From Candidatus Aminicenantota bacterium (lineage in GTDB: Bacteria; Acidobacteriota; Aminicenantia; UBA2199), in NCBI GenBank assembly GCA_020355945.1, contig CP070627.1, positions 6,940,436 to 6,953,419 on the forward strand: a DNA stretch of 12,984 nt, in the 5' to 3' direction. The notes below the pieces were generated by a model, which did no database searches, had not been told where the DNA came from, and saw only the letters and a program-made list of their open reading frames with translations. Shown here in pieces: positions 1-7,188 of this stretch. Each line of letters starts with the position of its first letter. Position 1 is the stretch's first letter. The position numbers were made by a program, and so were the translations under genes.

Positions 1-205
1 GAATTTTTCAGAATTATCTTGAATTTTTCCTTTTTTTGTGCTAAATAGATACTTTCATTCCGGGTGTACCGGCAATGATTAAAAAAACAATAAACGGGTT
101 AGCCTTGTATAGAGGGCAGAGAAAGGATTAAAAAGACCTCAATGACGGAAGTCCGGCTAATTCCGGAAAACAAATAAACCAGGAAACTAAAGGAGAAAAA
201 CGATA
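1..205 (+). promoter_or_regulatory. Upstream region of the cas operon with weak promoter candidate and small hairpins
   Basis: No gene is visible here. A weak sigma-70-like pair is TTGAAT (19-24), a 17-nt spacer, and TAAATA (42-47); only the -35 box and the spacing are fair. The 9-mer GAATTTTTC occurs at 1-9 and again at 21-29. Two small foldbacks lie closer to the gene: CCGG/CCGG at 60-63 and 69-72, and TCCGG/CCGGA at 152-156 and 163-167, the latter 38 nt before the cas6 ATG. They could shape the 5' untranslated leader, but both are short and may be chance. The cas6 ribosome binding site AGGAG is at 191-195. I see no CRISPR repeat in this stretch. Confidence 0.3.
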
Positions 206-874
206 ATGCTGCAAAAAATAAAAATCGGGGTAATGAAATTCCCGGAAATATTTATCAAACCATCTCAATTACATAAAGTGCGCGGTTATTTTTCCCGCCA
301 ATTCGCACAATTTGACCTGATCCACAATCACAAGCCCACCTCTGAAAAATACTTCTATCGCTATCCGGCTGTGCAATTTAAAATCCAGGACTGTTTGGCT
401 GTCCATGCCTATAAGCCCGAAGGGATTGCCGTCTTAAAAGAATTGTTCCTGGAATCGGAAAACATCGTGATGGAGGGCCAGGTTTTTACAATAAACAGCA
501 AAGAGATCGAGGTAAAAGAGGTGGAGATTGGCGAAGATGGAGAGGGTTATGTATATGAATTCGTCACCCCCTGGATTGCCCTTAACCAGCAGAACTATAA
601 AGATTTCCTCTCTTTAGATACGGATGAACAACGTAAAGAAAAACTCCACGCCATCCTGATTAACAACATCATCTCTTTTTGTAAATTTGCCGGTTATACG
701 GTGCAAAACCGTTTGGCGATCAAATCATCCTTCCAACCGGTGCCCACTAATTTAAAAGGCAAAACTCACCTGGCTTTCAAAGGTGAATTCCTGGTCCATT
801 TTTTACTGCCCGATCTGCTGGGATTAGGCAAGAGCACCTCCCGCGGCTATGGTAATATCATAAGAAAAATATGA
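206..874 (+). CDS. cas6: CRISPR-associated endoribonuclease Cas6 (Cas6b-like)
   Basis: This 222-residue protein would cut pre-crRNA inside the repeat, leaving the usual 8-nt repeat tag on each guide. The C-terminus has the glycine-rich loop typical of Cas6 (residues 206-217, GLGKSTSRGYGN). The N-terminal half has an RGYF...HNH...YRYPAVQFKI pattern (about 26-60) as in Cas6b-type proteins. H40 and H42 lie where catalytic histidines have been reported for Cas6b-like enzymes, so they are the best active-site candidates. That assignment rests on family knowledge, not on an alignment. The ATG is preceded by AGGAG with a 10-nt gap. It is the first gene of the cas operon, separated by 111 nt from cas8. 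Length is normal for the family and no damage is visible. Confidence 0.87.
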   Translation: MLQKIKIGVMKFPEIFIKPSQLHKVRGYFSRQFAQFDLIHNHKPTSEKYFYRYPAVQFKIQDCLAVHAYKPEGIAVLKELFLESENIVMEGQVFTINSKEIEVKEVEIGEDGEGYVYEFVTPWIALNQQNYKDFLSLDTDEQRKEKLHAILINNIISFCKFAGYTVQNRLAIKSSFQPVPTNLKGKTHLAFKGEFLVHFLLPDLLGLGKSTSRGYGNIIRKI

Positions 875-925
875 ATTTCACATCAATTTTGCCTGTGGCG
901 ACCAAAAACCTTTTAGATAACTGTT

Positions 926-953
926 ATTGGTCATTGGTCAATGGTCATTGGTG
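926..953 (+). repeat. Four tandem 7-bp units (ATTGGTC) between cas6 and cas8
   Basis: The units are ATTGGTC, ATTGGTC, AATGGTC and ATTGGTG, in perfect 7-bp register, filling the middle of the only sizeable gap inside the cas operon. No start codon or coding potential is attached. Similar TCATTGG-type heptamer runs are seen between genes in various bacteria as probable non-coding dispersed repeats. Function here is unknown. Confidence 0.85.
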
Positions 954-985
954 AAAAGAAATTTGATAAATAACGAGGATAAACG

Positions 986-2878
986 ATGTACGAAAAGATT
1001 GATGATCCCGGAGTAAGCCAAAAGAAAATCAAGGAAATAGAGTTTCGCTATTCCAATAACTTTTTATTAAATTCCGGTATTATAGCGTTGGACCATTATC
1101 TTGAAAAATTCAAAGAAAAGACCGATATTTCATACGAATTCAAGCTGTCGGAGAAAGCTCTGCTGGTGAGGTCTGATGAATTGTCCAGGCTGCTGGAAGA
1201 AGTTTACTATTTTATGGGCAAAGAGATTTACGATACCAGCGGAGAAAGTGCCAATAAAAAAGCCGATAAATTCTATTTCAAAAAGAACCCTTTCCAGGCG
1301 ATAAAATTTGCCAAAATGAAGACTTATGGCCTGGCAGAGCTAATTACCAACGATCCCACATCTACAGCAGGCAAACAAGGGAAAAAAATAAAATTTGCAA
1401 AACTGTTCCGTGAGGATAAAGAGTTTGCCATTAAAATTGCCCATTACCTGGAAGAAAACAAAAAGAAGTTAAAATTCTTCTCCTTTGTGAATGGCGAATT
1501 AAAATACAATATAGATGACAAGGGTAAAAAATTTGAGAACAGGGGTGGGGAATCAGAAATCTATATCGATGCACCTTATACCAAAACCACAAAATTTGAA
1601 CTGGAGGAGGCAAACCTTGAAAATGGAAACCAGGTATGTTACTTGACCGGCGAAGCCTATAAAAAACTAATGGATGTTAAAAATACCAGTCCCTTCTTAA
1701 GTGGACTTTTAAATTTTAATTCTCATTTTACCCTCAACGATAAGAAAATTAGCTGGAAAGCCATGTATGTGAGTCGATTTTCGCCCAAATTAAGTTTTTA
1801 TTCTTATTCGGGACCAAAAGATTCAATAGGATTGGCGGTTTATCTATTCATAGCCGATAACCTATTGAACTTGAGAAGACTTTTCCGGCAAAATCTCAGT
1901 ATCTATAAAAATAAAATAGAGTTGGTTAAGGATCATTACTCTGCCAATTTTGAGTTGTATAATTGGGGTAGTGATAAGAGATTCGATATCTATACAGAGA
2001 AATTTGAATTCCTGTTCATGCTGATTTATACATTTTATAAAAATTTCCTGGAAACTGCCGGGATAGATATCGAAAAAAAGTCGATGGATTGGGACCTTTT
2101 CAAAGAATCTGACTACCAGGATGTGCCTATCTCCCTGGTGTGCTTCAAAGCCAGGCCATTAGGAAATACTCTCCGGCCCTATTCTTTTGAAGAGATAGAT
2201 AAATTCAAATTTATTGTCCGCATGATATTTTACCTGGAAAAAAACGGGGTAATGATAAGAAACGTACTGCAGGGGTTAAAGTTTTTGAAGCCCTCGTTAA
2301 AAAAAAACATGGAATTTAATAAAAGACTGCGTTTGGAAAGGATTATGCGGAACAGGGTGCTTGAAAAGGTGGTTAAGTTCAAAAGTATCCTTGAAGATAT
2401 CGAAACCCTGTTTTTCAATTGCTATAAACTCCTGGCCATCAAGGAGGACGTCGGTGGTAAAGACTTCAATCAATTGATGAGGTTTGTTTTTACATATGAA
2501 AAATTTATTCATTATGGAGGTGAAGGAAATATGGACCCTGAGTTACAAGAGAAATCAATCAATTTAGGTAAAAGTATCGGGCAGGGGATTCTACTTTTTG
2601 AAAACCCTGATAAAAACCCGGAAAAGAAAAAATCCAATGCCAGGAATGGCCGAGGCTACATTATCAGTTTAAAGAAGTCACGCACCATGAAGCAATTTCT
2701 TGATGAAATCATCCGGCTGCAAACCAAATACAGTATTTCGGTCAGCAGTGAAATAGTAAAAAAAATCAATCCGCAGAATTTTGAAACAATTAAACAATTT
2801 GCTATCATTAGTGCACTAAACCAGCTCAACACGGTGCTTCAACCTGTAAAAAAGGAAGATAAAAATGAAACCCAATAG
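986..2878 (+). CDS. cas8: Type I-B Cascade large subunit Cas8 (Cst1-like)
   Basis: This 630-residue protein is the predicted large subunit of Cascade, which recognises the PAM and places Cas3. Identification rests on position (between cas6 and a clear cas7) and on Cst1-like features. These are a central C-x-x-TGE knuckle (CYLTGE, 218-223) followed by SPFLSGLLNFNSHF (235-248), and a helical C-terminal section. Classical Cst1 proteins have CxxC pairs in a zinc-finger region. Here only C218 remains at the knuckle, with C386 and C479 far away, so zinc binding is probably lost. The ATG has an ACGAGGA site just upstream. The 3' end overlaps cas7 by 14 nt, which suggests coupled translation. A strong internal ribosome binding site and ATG at codon 516 may produce a separate small subunit. 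Sequence conservation in this family is low, so the name depends partly on context. Confidence 0.82.
   Translation: MYEKIDDPGVSQKKIKEIEFRYSNNFLLNSGIIALDHYLEKFKEKTDISYEFKLSEKALLVRSDELSRLLEEVYYFMGKEIYDTSGESANKKADKFYFKKNPFQAIKFAKMKTYGLAELITNDPTSTAGKQGKKIKFAKLFREDKEFAIKIAHYLEENKKKLKFFSFVNGELKYNIDDKGKKFENRGGESEIYIDAPYTKTTKFELEEANLENGNQVCYLTGEAYKKLMDVKNTSPFLSGLLNFNSHFTLNDKKISWKAMYVSRFSPKLSFYSYSGPKDSIGLAVYLFIADNLLNLRRLFRQNLSIYKNKIELVKDHYSANFELYNWGSDKRFDIYTEKFEFLFMLIYTFYKNFLETAGIDIEKKSMDWDLFKESDYQDVPISLVCFKARPLGNTLRPYSFEEIDKFKFIVRMIFYLEKNGVMIRNVLQGLKFLKPSLKKNMEFNKRLRLERIMRNRVLEKVVKFKSILEDIETLFFNCYKLLAIKEDVGGKDFNQLMRFVFTYEKFIHYGGEGNMDPELQEKSINLGKSIGQGILLFENPDKNPEKKKSNARNGRGYIISLKKSRTMKQFLDEIIRLQTKYSISVSSEIVKKINPQNFETIKQFAIISALNQLNTVLQPVKKEDKNETQ
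2531..2878 (+). CDS. cas11: Predicted Cas11-type small subunit from an internal start inside cas8
   Basis: Codon 516 of cas8 is an ATG preceded by GGAGGTG (2516-2522) and a second AAGGA (2523-2527). It is one of the best ribosome binding sites in the window, although it sits inside a reading frame. Starting there gives a 115-residue lysine-rich protein beginning MDPELQEKSINLGKSIGQ, probably mostly helical. That is about the size of Cascade small subunits. In type I-B and related systems it is established that Cas11 is translated from an internal site within cas8, and several copies line the Cascade belly. What I see is the site and the length; that it is used in vivo is inference. The GGAGG to ATG gap of 10 nt is slightly long but workable. 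Confidence 0.55.
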   Translation: MDPELQEKSINLGKSIGQGILLFENPDKNPEKKKSNARNGRGYIISLKKSRTMKQFLDEIIRLQTKYSISVSSEIVKKINPQNFETIKQFAIISALNQLNTVLQPVKKEDKNETQ

Positions 2879-3752
2879 TATTACTATTACCTATTTATCT
2901 AAAGTCACCCTTTCCAGTTTAAACGGGGGTGACAAAGATGTGGATAACATCAACCCTATTAAGAAAGTGACCCTGGACAACGGTGAAGAACTGCCCTATG
3001 TGTCTTCCCAGGCGCTGCGTCATGCTTTGCGGGAGAAACTGGAAGAATTCGGATTCCCCATCTCTCCTGTACAGAAAGCCAGTACTGAAAAAGGTGCGGT
3101 TAAGACCAGCCTGGACCCTGCCCAATATATCGATGACGACCTCTTCGGTTTTATGGACGCCGCTCCCGGGAAAGAAGGCGGCAAGGGTACGCATAATACC
3201 AGGACTTCACCCATACGTGTGGAATCATTGGTGTCATTATCCACTTATAAAGGCGACCTGGACTATGGCACTAATTTCATGGGTAAGAAAATAGATGTAG
3301 ATCCAAATATTTTTGAAACGGAAATACACTCCGGTTTATACAGGGGAACGATCTTGATCGAACTGGACCGCATCGGCCGCGGCGAAGGCTTCAGTCAATC
3401 CGAATTAGATATAAAAGTGCGAAAACAAAGGGTCAAAGGCTTTATTGATGCCTTCATGAGTTTATGGAGTCCAGGACGGCAGACCAGGTTCCTGGCCGAT
3501 ATCTCACCCAAATTCATCGCCGCCGCCTATATGAAGTCCAAAAACCCCATATTCCTGGAAGCGGTCAGCGTAACCCCGGAGGGCAATGTGGATATGACCC
3601 GCTTGAATTCTGTGATCTCCGATTATGACAAATTTATCGAGAAATGGATTTTTGCCGTCCAGGAATCGGTATTCGAGAAATCAGATGGAGTGAAAAGTCT
3701 CAAAGAAGGTTTCAAGGAGATCGAAAGCTGGATAGATGACTATTTTAAATGA
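2865..3752 (+). CDS. cas7: Cascade backbone subunit Cas7 (Cst2/DevR family)
   Basis: The 295-residue RAMP protein would polymerise along the crRNA spacer as the Cascade backbone. It reads as the Cst2/DevR family: an N-terminal strand (SITITYLSKVTLSSLNGGDK, 5-24), the VSSQALRHALREKL helix (46-59), DLFGFM (92-97), RTSPIRVESLVSL (113-125), the HSGLYRGTILIELDRIGRG strand pair (155-173) and GRQTRFLADISP (204-215). The N(I)NPIK and TSPIR signatures are characteristic of this group. Its ATG lies 14 nt inside cas8, with AAGGA about 9 nt upstream, so translation is probably coupled. Length is normal. The gene is followed 18 nt later by cas5. No key segment appears missing. Confidence 0.95.
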   Translation: MKPNSITITYLSKVTLSSLNGGDKDVDNINPIKKVTLDNGEELPYVSSQALRHALREKLEEFGFPISPVQKASTEKGAVKTSLDPAQYIDDDLFGFMDAAPGKEGGKGTHNTRTSPIRVESLVSLSTYKGDLDYGTNFMGKKIDVDPNIFETEIHSGLYRGTILIELDRIGRGEGFSQSELDIKVRKQRVKGFIDAFMSLWSPGRQTRFLADISPKFIAAAYMKSKNPIFLEAVSVTPEGNVDMTRLNSVISDYDKFIEKWIFAVQESVFEKSDGVKSLKEGFKEIESWIDDYFK

Positions 3753-3770
3753 TAAGGCAGAGAAATAACC

Positions 3771-4484
3771 ATGGAATATGTTGCCATTGAAGTAAACACC
3801 CAAACCGCCACATTCAGGATCCCGGAGTTTCAAAACTTTCATAAATCCTTTACTCTACCGCCGCCTACCACGTTGATGGGGTTGGCAGGTGCAGCACTGG
3901 GACTTTCTCCCGGGAAAACACAGGAATTTTTCGATGCATCCATATTTGAACTGGGTGTTACCGGTGTTTCAAAAGGAAGAACCAGGGATTTATGGAAGTA
4001 CCGGAAACTAAAAAGTGGTGGCTATTTCAGCGATATCATTACCAGGGAAGTATTGTTTTTCAATACCTTTTACATCTGTTATGGGAGCGATGATAAAAAT
4101 TCGATCAGCAGTTTGCGCTCTGCATTCCGGTATCCCGTTTTTGCCACCACCTTAGGCAGCAGCGATTCCCTGGCAAAGGTAACCATATTGGAGGATATCG
4201 AACTCTCTGAGAGTAATCAAGTAACATCGTGCTTACTGGCAGGAAATATTATAAAAGAGGTATTGGAAAACTCTGATAATAACTGTGAATTTTCTATCTA
4301 TTCCAGCAGGGAACCTATTTGTTACGATTTGCCGGTCAGGTTCCGGTATGCATCGGATTACGGTATCCGCAGTGTCGTAAAAAGAGGAGAGTTTTCCTTC
4401 ATCGGGAAACCCATGAAACTGAATGTATTCAAAAAAGGAATCAAGTTTAAAGATGTTTTTATCCCCTTATTCCGATTAGGGTAA
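3771..4484 (+). CDS. cas5: Cascade subunit Cas5 (Cas5t, Tneap type)
   Basis: This 237-residue RAMP protein would cap the 5' tag of the crRNA in Cascade and contact Cas8 and the first Cas7. Hallmarks are the first strand plus ATFRIPEFQNFHKSFTLP (13-30), the PPPTTLMGLAGAALG segment (30-44) that defines the Cas5 N-terminus, the basic KGRTRDLWKYRKL stretch (68-80), and YPVFATTLGSSDSLA (121-135), matching the family's LGxSD motif. It is the usual length. The start ATG lies 18 nt after the cas7 stop; the upstream AAGGCAGAG is a modest ribosome binding site, so coupling to cas7 is likely. cas3 starts 5 nt after its stop. Confidence 0.95.
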   Translation: MEYVAIEVNTQTATFRIPEFQNFHKSFTLPPPTTLMGLAGAALGLSPGKTQEFFDASIFELGVTGVSKGRTRDLWKYRKLKSGGYFSDIITREVLFFNTFYICYGSDDKNSISSLRSAFRYPVFATTLGSSDSLAKVTILEDIELSESNQVTSCLLAGNIIKEVLENSDNNCEFSIYSSREPICYDLPVRFRYASDYGIRSVVKRGEFSFIGKPMKLNVFKKGIKFKDVFIPLFRLG

Positions 4485-4489
4485 CAAAA

Positions 4490-6676
4490 TTGATATGGGA
4501 TGATGTTTTAGCCAAAACCAAACCCAAAGAGAACCTGGTGTCACACACGAGAAGAGCGCTAGAAACCTGGACCAGACTCAAAGAAATAAATGAAAAATCA
4601 TTAACGGTTCATAAGGATTTCTGGTACCGCTCTTTTTTATCGGTCCTATTTCATGATGCCGGTAAATTGACTGATAATTTCCAGGAAATGTTGTCAAAGG
4701 GAAGATATCAAAACAACATCCGCCACGAATTGATATCCGGGCTCATGCTTTATTTGAATGAGGTGTCTTATTATGAGAAAAATCCCCTCAGTCTATTCGC
4801 CCTGATCAGTCATCATAAGAAATTGAATCATGAGCTTTTTTCAGATCAGAGCCAATTGCAATTAAAGATCAAATCTATGCTTCTCCGTGAGTTTTTCGAG
4901 TTTGCCCGGGAGCAAACCAGGAAAATAACCGCGCATGACTACACATTCCATGAAAAATTGGTGGACTATTTGCATAGTACGAGCATGTATGAACTGTACA
5001 AAAATTTTAAAAATCGCTTCATGAACAATGCAAAGCTCAATATAGAAACAGGGAACAGGATAGAGTATATCTATTATAAAGCCATATTAACGATTTCTGA
5101 CTGGTACGCCTCAGGGGAAGAAGATATTCCTACAGGATTTCAATATACTCCCGGTTACTTAAAAGAAAAGATGATGGAAAAATTGCTCCGGGAAAATAAA
5201 ATTAAGAGCAGTGCAGATGTTAATTTCAGGGAATTTCAATTGAAAAGCAAGACAAAAGGAACGATAGTAGCTATTGCACCCACCGGCAGCGGCAAAACAG
5301 AAGCTTCCCTGATATGGGCATCTCAAAAGGACACAGTCGGTAAAGTCATTTATCTTTTACCAACCCGGGTAACCGCCAATGCCATATTCAAAAGGCTGCA
5401 GGACTATTTTGGCGATAAGAATGTCGCCATTATTCATTCTTCTGCCTTTTACTTGCAGAAGGAACTCAAAGAGAACAGTTATGAATACATTGATTACTTA
5501 AGAGATAAAACCTTTTTTAAGCCGGTAAGTGTTTGTACTGTTGACCAGATTTTAACCATGGGATTTAACCTAGGGTTCTGGGAAATTAAATCTTTTCACC
5601 TATTAAAGGCGCGCATCATCCTGGATGAAATCCATGTTTACTCGCCATACACACTCGGTTTAATTGTCTCATCTATTTCCTATCTTAAAGAAAATTTCAA
5701 AGCCACTTTTTACATCATGACCGCCACCATGCCTGCCCAGTTGATAACACTGCTCTCAAACACATTGGGCGCCGGGAACTTTGAGATCATTAAAGACACC
5801 CAATTGCTGGAAGAAGCCCGGAACCTATTTGAAGTGAGAGATTGCCCTATTGATGAATTACATGAAGAAATCATCAATGAGATCAATGCAGGGAAAAAGG
5901 TTCTTATTGTAGTTAATACCGTGGCTGAATGTATCAGGCTTTATGAAAAATATCAAAGTTATTCCGCCATTTGCTACCATTCAAAATTCATCAATAAGGA
6001 TAAGCGGGAAAAAGAGATATGTATATTTGAAAAGGAGAAGACCGCGGGAGGTTATATTTTAATTGCCACCCAGGTGGTAGAAGTTTCATTGGATATTGAT
6101 TTCGATATTCTCTTTACAGAGAATGCTCCCATCGATGCTCTTATCCAGCGAGCCGGGCGGGTTAACCGCAGCGGAAAGAAGAAGAATACCAGGGTAATTG
6201 TTTATCCGCATCGTGAGGTATCGAAAATGTATATCTATCCTACTGCCGATATATTGGAAAGTACTTTCAAGGTATTGAAAAGTAGGGATCATCAGAGAAT
6301 TACGTTGAAGGAATTATCAGAGCTGGTTGACCTGGTTTACAGTTCTATAGATATAGCAGCACACCCGGATTTTTTAGATGCGGTCGATAAGTACCGTGAG
6401 ATCCAGGAAATCCTCTATTACATTTTTGACAACCGGGGGGAAGATAAAGCATATACCCGCGAAGGTCTGGATAATGTTGATATCATACCTATGAAATTTA
6501 AGGATGAATTGGTTAAGGCGAACCCGCAGACAAAGGCCTTGTATGAGGTGTCGGTACGCAGATGGCAATATGAAAGGATGAAGAAGGTTAAAGACGTTGA
6601 CGGATTTGTATATCTCGAGGTAGGTTATTCATTTGAGAAAGGTGTAGATTTTAGAGGTATGATACAGGGTGCGTAG
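4490..6676 (+). CDS. cas3: CRISPR nuclease-helicase Cas3 (HD domain plus SF2 helicase)
   Basis: The 728-residue protein would be recruited by target-bound Cascade and unwind and degrade the invading DNA strand. The N-terminal HD nuclease (about 1-215) shows H19, H55-D56 (FHDAGK), H79-E80, H108-H109 and D204 (SDWYAS), so the metal ligands look intact. The helicase part has Walker A APTGSGKT (263-270), PTR (291-293), a DEIH box (379-382), TATMPA (411-416) and motif VI QRAGRVNR (553-560). The protein looks catalytically complete. The start is taken as TTG at 4490, with AGGG about 9 nt upstream inside the end of cas5; the nearby ATG at 4495 is out of frame. It is the last cas gene here: no cas4, cas1 or cas2 follows. 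Confidence 0.97.
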   Translation: MIWDDVLAKTKPKENLVSHTRRALETWTRLKEINEKSLTVHKDFWYRSFLSVLFHDAGKLTDNFQEMLSKGRYQNNIRHELISGLMLYLNEVSYYEKNPLSLFALISHHKKLNHELFSDQSQLQLKIKSMLLREFFEFAREQTRKITAHDYTFHEKLVDYLHSTSMYELYKNFKNRFMNNAKLNIETGNRIEYIYYKAILTISDWYASGEEDIPTGFQYTPGYLKEKMMEKLLRENKIKSSADVNFREFQLKSKTKGTIVAIAPTGSGKTEASLIWASQKDTVGKVIYLLPTRVTANAIFKRLQDYFGDKNVAIIHSSAFYLQKELKENSYEYIDYLRDKTFFKPVSVCTVDQILTMGFNLGFWEIKSFHLLKARIILDEIHVYSPYTLGLIVSSISYLKENFKATFYIMTATMPAQLITLLSNTLGAGNFEIIKDTQLLEEARNLFEVRDCPIDELHEEIINEINAGKKVLIVVNTVAECIRLYEKYQSYSAICYHSKFINKDKREKEICIFEKEKTAGGYILIATQVVEVSLDIDFDILFTENAPIDALIQRAGRVNRSGKKKNTRVIVYPHREVSKMYIYPTADILESTFKVLKSRDHQRITLKELSELVDLVYSSIDIAAHPDFLDAVDKYREIQEILYYIFDNRGEDKAYTREGLDNVDIIPMKFKDELVKANPQTKALYEVSVRRWQYERMKKVKDVDGFVYLEVGYSFEKGVDFRGMIQGA

Positions 6677-6733
6677 AAATGAAAAAGTGTAAAATAGTGC
6701 ACCCTTCGCCCGGAGAAGGATGAAAAAAAGGGT

Positions 6734-6805
6734 CCACAGATTACACAGATTTCCACAGATTCTTTTATTTTCTCTTCGTGTTCCTTTGTGTAACTTTGTG
6801 GCTAA
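6734..6805 (+). repeat. Composite intergenic repeat, copy 1 (both modules)
   Basis: Module 1 (6734-6761) is three near-copies of CCACAGATT. After a T-rich linker, module 2 (6774-6805) has CTTCGTG, CTTTGTG and CTTTGTG starting at 6774, 6784 and 6794 (exact 10-bp step) and ends GGCTAA followed by a T run. The same order and spacing recur at 7918-7989. It lies after cas3 and before the leader-like region. A small foldback CCTTC/GAAGG (6703-6707 and 6715-6719) sits just upstream without a following T run. No coding potential is attached. Confidence 0.8.
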
Positions 6806-6851
6806 TTTTTTAAAGTATTTTCATAGTAATGAAAAATTTTAATTTTAATGG

Positions 6852-6880
6852 TTGCAAAAATTGGGTAAAAGTGTTATCAT
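6852..6880 (+). promoter_or_regulatory. Sigma-70-like promoter reading into the solitary CRISPR repeat
   Basis: The -35 candidate TTGCAA (6852-6857) is followed by a 17-nt spacer and the -10 candidate TATCAT (6875-6880, five of six consensus bases). Transcription would start near 6887, about 18 nt before the repeat at 6905. The surrounding 6806-6904 is AT-rich, as CRISPR leaders usually are. No gene with a convincing start lies immediately downstream, so the most natural product is a repeat-containing RNA. Confidence 0.55.
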
Positions 6881-6904
6881 TGCTATCTAAAGGTAAAAAG
6901 TGCT

Positions 6905-6941
6905 GTTTAAGTGGTTCTTCCATTAAAACAAGGATTGAAAA
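6905..6941 (+). CRISPR. Solitary 37-nt CRISPR repeat, no array
   Basis: The stretch starts GTTTAAGTGGTTCTTCC and ends AAAACAAGGATTGAAAA. The ATTGAAA(C) 3' end is the hallmark of many type I-B and type III repeats, because it becomes the 8-nt crRNA tag (here 6934-6941, ATTGAAAA). From memory, the whole 37-nt layout matches a common repeat family of the form GTTGAAGTGG...CAAGGATTGAAAC, differing at a few bases including the terminal C to A. That comparison was not run as a search. It lies 228 nt after a complete type I-B effector operon and about 18 nt past a predicted transcription start. No intact second copy is found downstream. It could be the leader-proximal repeat of a collapsed array, or a crRNA-like regulatory gene. 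Confidence 0.75.
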
Positions 6942-7188
6942 AGTATGGAGTCAGGTATTTTATTTTCCTATATTTTCCCATCAGCCAGGGTCAATACGTT
7001 GAAGGCCCAACGGCGGAAACCTGTGTAAAAAGACGCAGGAAAACCAGGAGAAAAATAAAGTTGCTAAAATCCTCCTGGAATATTATAATTAATCCATGAA
7101 GAATTTAACCATTGGCGTTTTGGAGTTCGTATGTTTAGCAAGGGGGCGGCACCCGCTGTTTTCAACCTATTATTGCACAAGTAACTTT
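6942..7188. other. Non-coding gap after the CRISPR repeat
   Basis: I see no convincing gene here. A possible eroded repeat starts GTTGAAG (6998-7004) and ends CAACGGCGGAAAC (7008-7020), but it would be internally shortened. A perfect 7-bp inverted repeat CCAGGAG/CTCCTGG lies at 7044-7050 and 7072-7078 with a 21-nt AT-rich loop. A GC-rich patch with GCGG-CAC-CCGC (about 7148-7158) and a following TGTTTT resembles a small terminator hairpin, but the stem is only four base pairs. Confidence 0.4.

Noticed and set aside
1..205. End of a CRISPR array upstream of cas6
   Set aside because: No repeat with the ATTGAAA end or any copy of the 6905-6941 repeat is present; only a 9-mer direct repeat is seen.
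875..985. A CreTA-like toxin-antitoxin RNA pair between cas6 and cas8
   Set aside because: Known examples occupy this position in some type I-B loci, but here I find no repeat-like sequence or promoter pair, only the ATTGGTC heptamers.
2919..3294. Overlapping frames on both strands within cas7
   Set aside because: They are shadows of the cas7 reading frame, which carries clear Cst2/DevR motifs.
6703..6719. Terminator after cas3 (CCTTC/GAAGG hairpin)
   Set aside because: The stem is only five base pairs and is followed by A residues rather than T on the coding strand.
6911..7099. Small open frame with GTG start beginning inside the CRISPR repeat (62 codons)
   Set aside because: Its first residues are a translation of the repeat, there is no ribosome binding site, and the rest is low-complexity basic sequence with no recognised family.
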